Shown one piece after another: positions 8,331 through 10,609 of a stretch of DNA of 10,609 nucleotides. The notes under the pieces were generated by a model, which saw only the letters and a program-made list of their open reading frames with translations, had not been told where the DNA came from and made no database searches. The position numbers were made by a program, and so were the translations under genes. How positions within the stretch are numbered: the stretch's first letter is position 1; each line of letters starts with the position of its first letter. Source of the stretch: JBBQBQ01 sp038317685 (GTDB lineage: Bacteria > Desulfobacterota > Desulfuromonadia > Desulfuromonadales > DDH964); the NCBI GenBank assembly GCA_038317685.1, contig JBBQBQ010000110.1, positions 1 to 10,609 of the forward strand, in the 5' to 3' direction.

Positions 8331-8370
8331 CTGACGCACCACACCCGTGCGACAGACCTGCGAGGAGGCC

Positions 8371-9012
8371 GTGAACCATTCTCTGCTTCGCCGTTGCTGG
8401 GTCACCTTATCGACCCATGTCATCGGCATCTATGCGTCATTGTTCAACCGTCTGCGGATTCACGGAGCCGAGCATCTGCCCCGTCATGGTGGCGTCATGC
8501 TCGCCGCCAACCATATCTCCGGCTACGAAACGGTCTTTCTTCCCTGGGCCATTCTCCGCTCTCAGCCGTTTCAGATGGTCTGGGCGCCCGCCAAGGAGGA
8601 ACTTTTCAGCAACCCGCTGTTGGGGGCACTCTTCCGGTCCTGGGGGGCTTTCCCGGTAAAACGTGGGAGGGACGTGCGGGCGGGGCGGGTGTTGGAGGAA
8701 CTGTTGCGGACCGACAAGGTCATGCTCTACCCGGAAGGGACCCGCAATCCAGAAGGACATCTCGGTCGCGGCAACCGAGGGGTCGGGAAGCTGATTTACA
8801 CGATCAGGCCGGTGGTCATTCCAACCGCCATCACCGGGCTGAATACCTGGTCTTTCCCGGGATTCGGCCAGCAGGCAAGTGTCACCTTCGGCCCCCCTCT
8901 CGATGTCAGTGACCTGCTGGAACGTGAGGATACCAAAGAAACCCACCAAATGATCGTCGACCGGTTGATGGCGGCCATCGCCGGTTTGCTGGGCGAAACT
9001 CCATCGCTTTAA
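8371..9012 (+). CDS. PlsC-like lysophospholipid (1-acylglycerol-3-phosphate) acyltransferase family protein
   Basis: 213 residues from the GTG at 8371, preferred because GAGGAGG lies directly upstream (5-base spacing from its first GAGG). An earlier GTG at 8347 adds eight residues but has no ribosome binding site. PlsC/LPLAT blocks are visible in order: ANHISGYE (46-53, block I), FPVKRG (94-99, block II), YPEGTRNPEG (120-129, block III, glycerol-phosphate binding) and VVIPTAITG (about 149-157, block IV). The N-terminal stretch THVIGIYASLFNRL looks membrane-associating. Family knowledge: these enzymes transfer an acyl chain from acyl-ACP or acyl-CoA to a lysophospholipid at the inner membrane, giving phosphatidic acid, though relatives also acylate ornithine lipids and other acceptors. 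Unusually, the catalytic HX4D reads HX4E (His48, Glu53). Its own promoter candidate lies upstream, and it converges with the HD-GYP gene 15 bases downstream. The true acceptor is unknown. Confidence 0.9.
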   Translation: MNHSLLRRCWVTLSTHVIGIYASLFNRLRIHGAEHLPRHGGVMLAANHISGYETVFLPWAILRSQPFQMVWAPAKEELFSNPLLGALFRSWGAFPVKRGRDVRAGRVLEELLRTDKVMLYPEGTRNPEGHLGRGNRGVGKLIYTIRPVVIPTAITGLNTWSFPGFGQQASVTFGPPLDVSDLLEREDTKETHQMIVDRLMAAIAGLLGETPSL

Positions 9013-9027
9013 GCCCGCACCTTCTGC

Positions 9028-9981
9028 TCAAGGCAAAGGGTGCTCATTGATCAATTTCAGAAAAAGGTCGGTCATCCGGGGATCAAGACTTTGCCCCCGC
9101 AGTTCCTGCATCAGCCTCCCCGCCTCCGTCTCCCCCTTCCCTTCCGCATAAGGCCGATCGGTGCAGATCGCGTCATAAACGTCAGCCACCGCCACAATCC
9201 GGGCCTCCAACGGGATTTCCTCTCCGGAGATGCCGTGGGGATAGCCGCTGCCGTCAAATCGCTCATGATGGTAAAGGATGATATTGATGACTTCCCCCGG
9301 GAGGTGGGCCTGAGTCGCGACTTCGGCTCCCCAGCGGGGATGGTTGCGCATGGTTTCGGTCTCAATTGGAGTCAGCGGGCCGCGAAAGTTGAGGATCGAT
9401 TCCGGAACCCCGATTTTGCCGCAGTCATGCAGCCAACTGCCGAACTTGATGTTGCGTCGCTGATCTTCTGAAAAACCGAGGGCATCCGCCAGCAGCAGGG
9501 CGAAGCCGGCCACTCGTTCGCAATGGCCGCGGGTATAGTGATCCTTCAACTCAATGGTCTGGGCCAAAGCCAGCAGGGTCGATTCCTCGGCGGTCCGCAG
9601 GCTCCGAAAGAGGGTGTGGCGCGCCAACCCTTCTTCGATGATTCCCGTCAACACCCTATTTTCCCAGGGTTTCAGCAGAAAACGGAAGACTTCCCCGGAA
9701 TTGATCGCCTGGAGGGCGGTGGGGAGATCGGCATGGCCGGTCATCATGATGCGGACCGTGTCGGGGGAAAGGCTGCGGGCCTTGACCAGCAACTCATCCC
9801 CTTTCATCCCAGGCATCAACTGGTCCGAGACCAGGACCGCCACCTCGAAACAGCGGAGCATTTCGAGAGCCTCTTCCCCGCTGCGAGCGATCAGAACCTG
9901 AATATCGGTCTTCTGAAAGAGCCGCTTGAGAGCGTTGAGGATATTCTCCTCGTCGTCTACGAAGAGCACGGTGCGTGACAT
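9028..9981 (-). CDS. Response regulator with receiver and HD-GYP domains (probable c-di-GMP phosphodiesterase)
   Basis: 317 residues from the ATG at 9981, with GGGAG five bases upstream. The receiver domain (1-120) has the acidic pair D9/D10, phospho-acceptor D53 in SDQLMPGM, T81 in MMTGHAD and K104 in LLKPW, so it should be phosphorylatable. The HD-GYP domain follows (about 130-317): H152 in TRGHCERV, H184-D185 in WLHDCGKIGVP, H213 in RNHPRWGAEV, H237-H238 with DGSGYP (242-247), and ADVYDAICTDRPY. All signature residues are intact, which in the RpfG family predicts hydrolysis of cyclic di-GMP to pGpG or GMP. No DNA-binding domain is present. Output would therefore be through lowering c-di-GMP, affecting motility, biofilm or exopolysaccharide. 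No histidine kinase is next to it, so its partner is encoded elsewhere or beyond the window. It appears to be a single-gene unit, with its own upstream promoter candidate and a terminator for the previous gene just before that. Confidence 0.95.
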   Translation of the reverse strand: MSRTVLFVDDEENILNALKRLFQKTDIQVLIARSGEEALEMLRCFEVAVLVSDQLMPGMKGDELLVKARSLSPDTVRIMMTGHADLPTALQAINSGEVFRFLLKPWENRVLTGIIEEGLARHTLFRSLRTAEESTLLALAQTIELKDHYTRGHCERVAGFALLLADALGFSEDQRRNIKFGSWLHDCGKIGVPESILNFRGPLTPIETETMRNHPRWGAEVATQAHLPGEVINIILYHHERFDGSGYPHGISGEEIPLEARIVAVADVYDAICTDRPYAEGKGETEAGRLMQELRGQSLDPRMTDLFLKLINEHPLP

Positions 9982-10050
9982 GGGCTCTCCCGGAGAAAGC
10001 CTTCAAGACAAGGTTTGTGTCAATCTTTCCACTGATTTTTTTGTAAGCCT

Positions 10051-10079
10051 ATCATATCCTTGCCAACAGTAAACGACCA
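10051..10079 (-). promoter_or_regulatory. Candidate sigma70-type promoter for the HD-GYP gene
   Basis: On the minus strand TGGTCG (10079-10074) lies 17 bases from TATGAT (10056-10051). The -10 matches five of six consensus bases; the -35 only three. It falls between the upstream gene's terminator and the HD-GYP start, in the most AT-rich part of this 180-base gap, giving a leader of about 60 bases. Confidence 0.4.
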
Positions 10080-10094
10080 CCTGCCCAGGCGTTG

Positions 10095-10132
10095 AAAAGG
10101 CACAAGGCCGCTTAATGACGCGACCTTGTGCC
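10095..10132 (-). terminator. Rho-independent terminator of the Met/His-rich secreted protein gene
   Basis: A perfect 9-base-pair stem, GGCACAAGG with CCTTGTGCC (10132-10124 and 10107-10099). After a mismatch, three further pairs (GCG/CGC) close an 8-base loop. On the minus strand the stem is followed at once by TTTT (10098-10095). It sits 29 bases past the stop at 10162, the expected place. On the plus strand no T run follows, so it is directional. Confidence 0.85.
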
Positions 10133-10161
10133 AACAAAACGGTCTGGATTTCAGGCCCGAC

Positions 10162-10609
10162 TTATTGGTAATGGAATTCGAATTCGAACTTCCGGCTCTT
10201 GCCGTCCTGGAGCTTGGTTCCAAGGGTGAAATGATAGTCCCCTTTGGCCGGGAGAGTAATATCGGCACCGAAATGCCCCTGCATCCCCATCAGTTCAACG
10301 GCGGGTCCTGCTTCCCCTTTCTCTCCCTTGATCTTGACGGCGACCGTACCGGTTTCAATCGGCTTTCCGGAAGCGTTGTCGGTGAACATCACCATGAAGT
10401 GGTGGGTTTCGCTCATTCCCATCTTGGCCATGGCCGCTTTCACATCCTTGAGATGGACCATGGCCGTAACCCCATCAACCACCTGATTCTCGAGCATGAA
10501 CATCCCTCCGTCCATGGCCATGCCGCCCTGTTCGCCATGGTTCGTCCCTGCCATATTCCCCCCGCCTTCATGGCTCATGGCCAGGGCGCTCAAGGGCATG
10601 ATCAGAACC
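10162..10609 (-). CDS. Exported Met/His-rich protein of unknown function, start outside the window
   Basis: The frame is open at the right edge. The first visible residues, VLIMPLSALA followed by MSHEGG, look like the end of a signal-peptide core with an Ala-x-Ala cleavage site, so the ATG at 10599 is probably internal and the true start lies beyond 10609. About 148 residues are visible. After the signal comes a 30-residue stretch rich in Met, His and Gly (HEGGGNMAGTNHGEQGGMAM and on). A domain of about 110 residues follows that looks all-beta, with HHFMVMFTD, GTVAVKIKG, GHFGADITLPAKGDYHFTLG and a charged, aromatic end KFEFEFHYQ. The pattern of the domain recalls periplasmic YtkA/FixH-like immunoglobulin folds, but I cannot assign a family. 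Met/His clusters suggest copper or other metal binding in the periplasm; this is inference only. It is followed by a strong terminator, so it is the last gene of its unit. Confidence 0.8.
   Translation of the reverse strand, partial: VLIMPLSALAMSHEGGGNMAGTNHGEQGGMAMDGGMFMLENQVVDGVTAMVHLKDVKAAMAKMGMSETHHFMVMFTDNASGKPIETGTVAVKIKGEKGEAGPAVELMGMQGHFGADITLPAKGDYHFTLGTKLQDGKSRKFEFEFHYQ

Noticed and set aside
9017..9052. Possible bidirectional terminator between the convergent acyltransferase and HD-GYP genes (GCACC...GGTGC)
   Set aside because: The stem is five pairs with a bulge and a long loop, and neither side has a T run.
9995..10023. Perfect TTGACA on the minus strand upstream of the HD-GYP gene
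   Set aside because: At 17 bases the downstream hexamer is GCTTTC, a very poor -10, so the TATGAT site further upstream is the better candidate.

Overview
The window is GC-rich, densely packed bacterial chromosomal DNA holding eight genes (one cut at each edge), with no sign of mobile elements, RNA genes or CRISPR. The gene set is typical of a Gram-negative proteobacterium: an AddAB-like repair pair with a 900-residue 'probable DNA repair protein' type AddB, an HD-GYP response regulator, a PlsC-type acyltransferase and a secreted Met/His-rich protein. A member of the Desulfuromonadales/Geobacter side of the former Deltaproteobacteria is my best guess. It rests on general family distribution and not on a marker gene.

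Left part (1-8191, minus strand): a tight co-directional run read from right to left. It starts with a small VanZ-like membrane protein (8191-7772). Next come an AddB-like nuclease/inactivated helicase (7775-5073), an AddA/RecB-like UvrD helicase-nuclease (5083-1757) and a secreted NodB-type polysaccharide deacetylase (about 1767-724). All three junctions overlap by 4 to about 11 bases, so the four genes look translationally coupled. After a 48-base gap an MgtC/SapB-family membrane protein follows (675 to beyond the left edge), with its own strong ribosome binding site.

Middle (8192-9012): a 179-base divergent intergenic region carries a good sigma70-type promoter for a plus-strand lysophospholipid acyltransferase gene, and a weaker overlapping candidate for the leftward operon.

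Right part (9028-10609, minus strand): a receiver + HD-GYP response regulator (probable c-di-GMP phosphodiesterase) converges on the acyltransferase gene with only 15 bases between them. Upstream of it are a promoter candidate, then a clear rho-independent terminator belonging to the next gene. That gene encodes an exported Met/His-rich protein whose start lies outside the window.

Functionally, the AddA/AddB-like pair should form a two-nuclease double-strand-break resection enzyme. The VanZ-like protein, deacetylase, MgtC-like protein and acyltransferase are all envelope-related. Nothing here is convincingly a brand-new system. The best leads are the envelope/repair operon arrangement, active-site variants in the deacetylase (TFDLCE) and acyltransferase (HX4E), and the unassigned Met/His-rich secreted protein.
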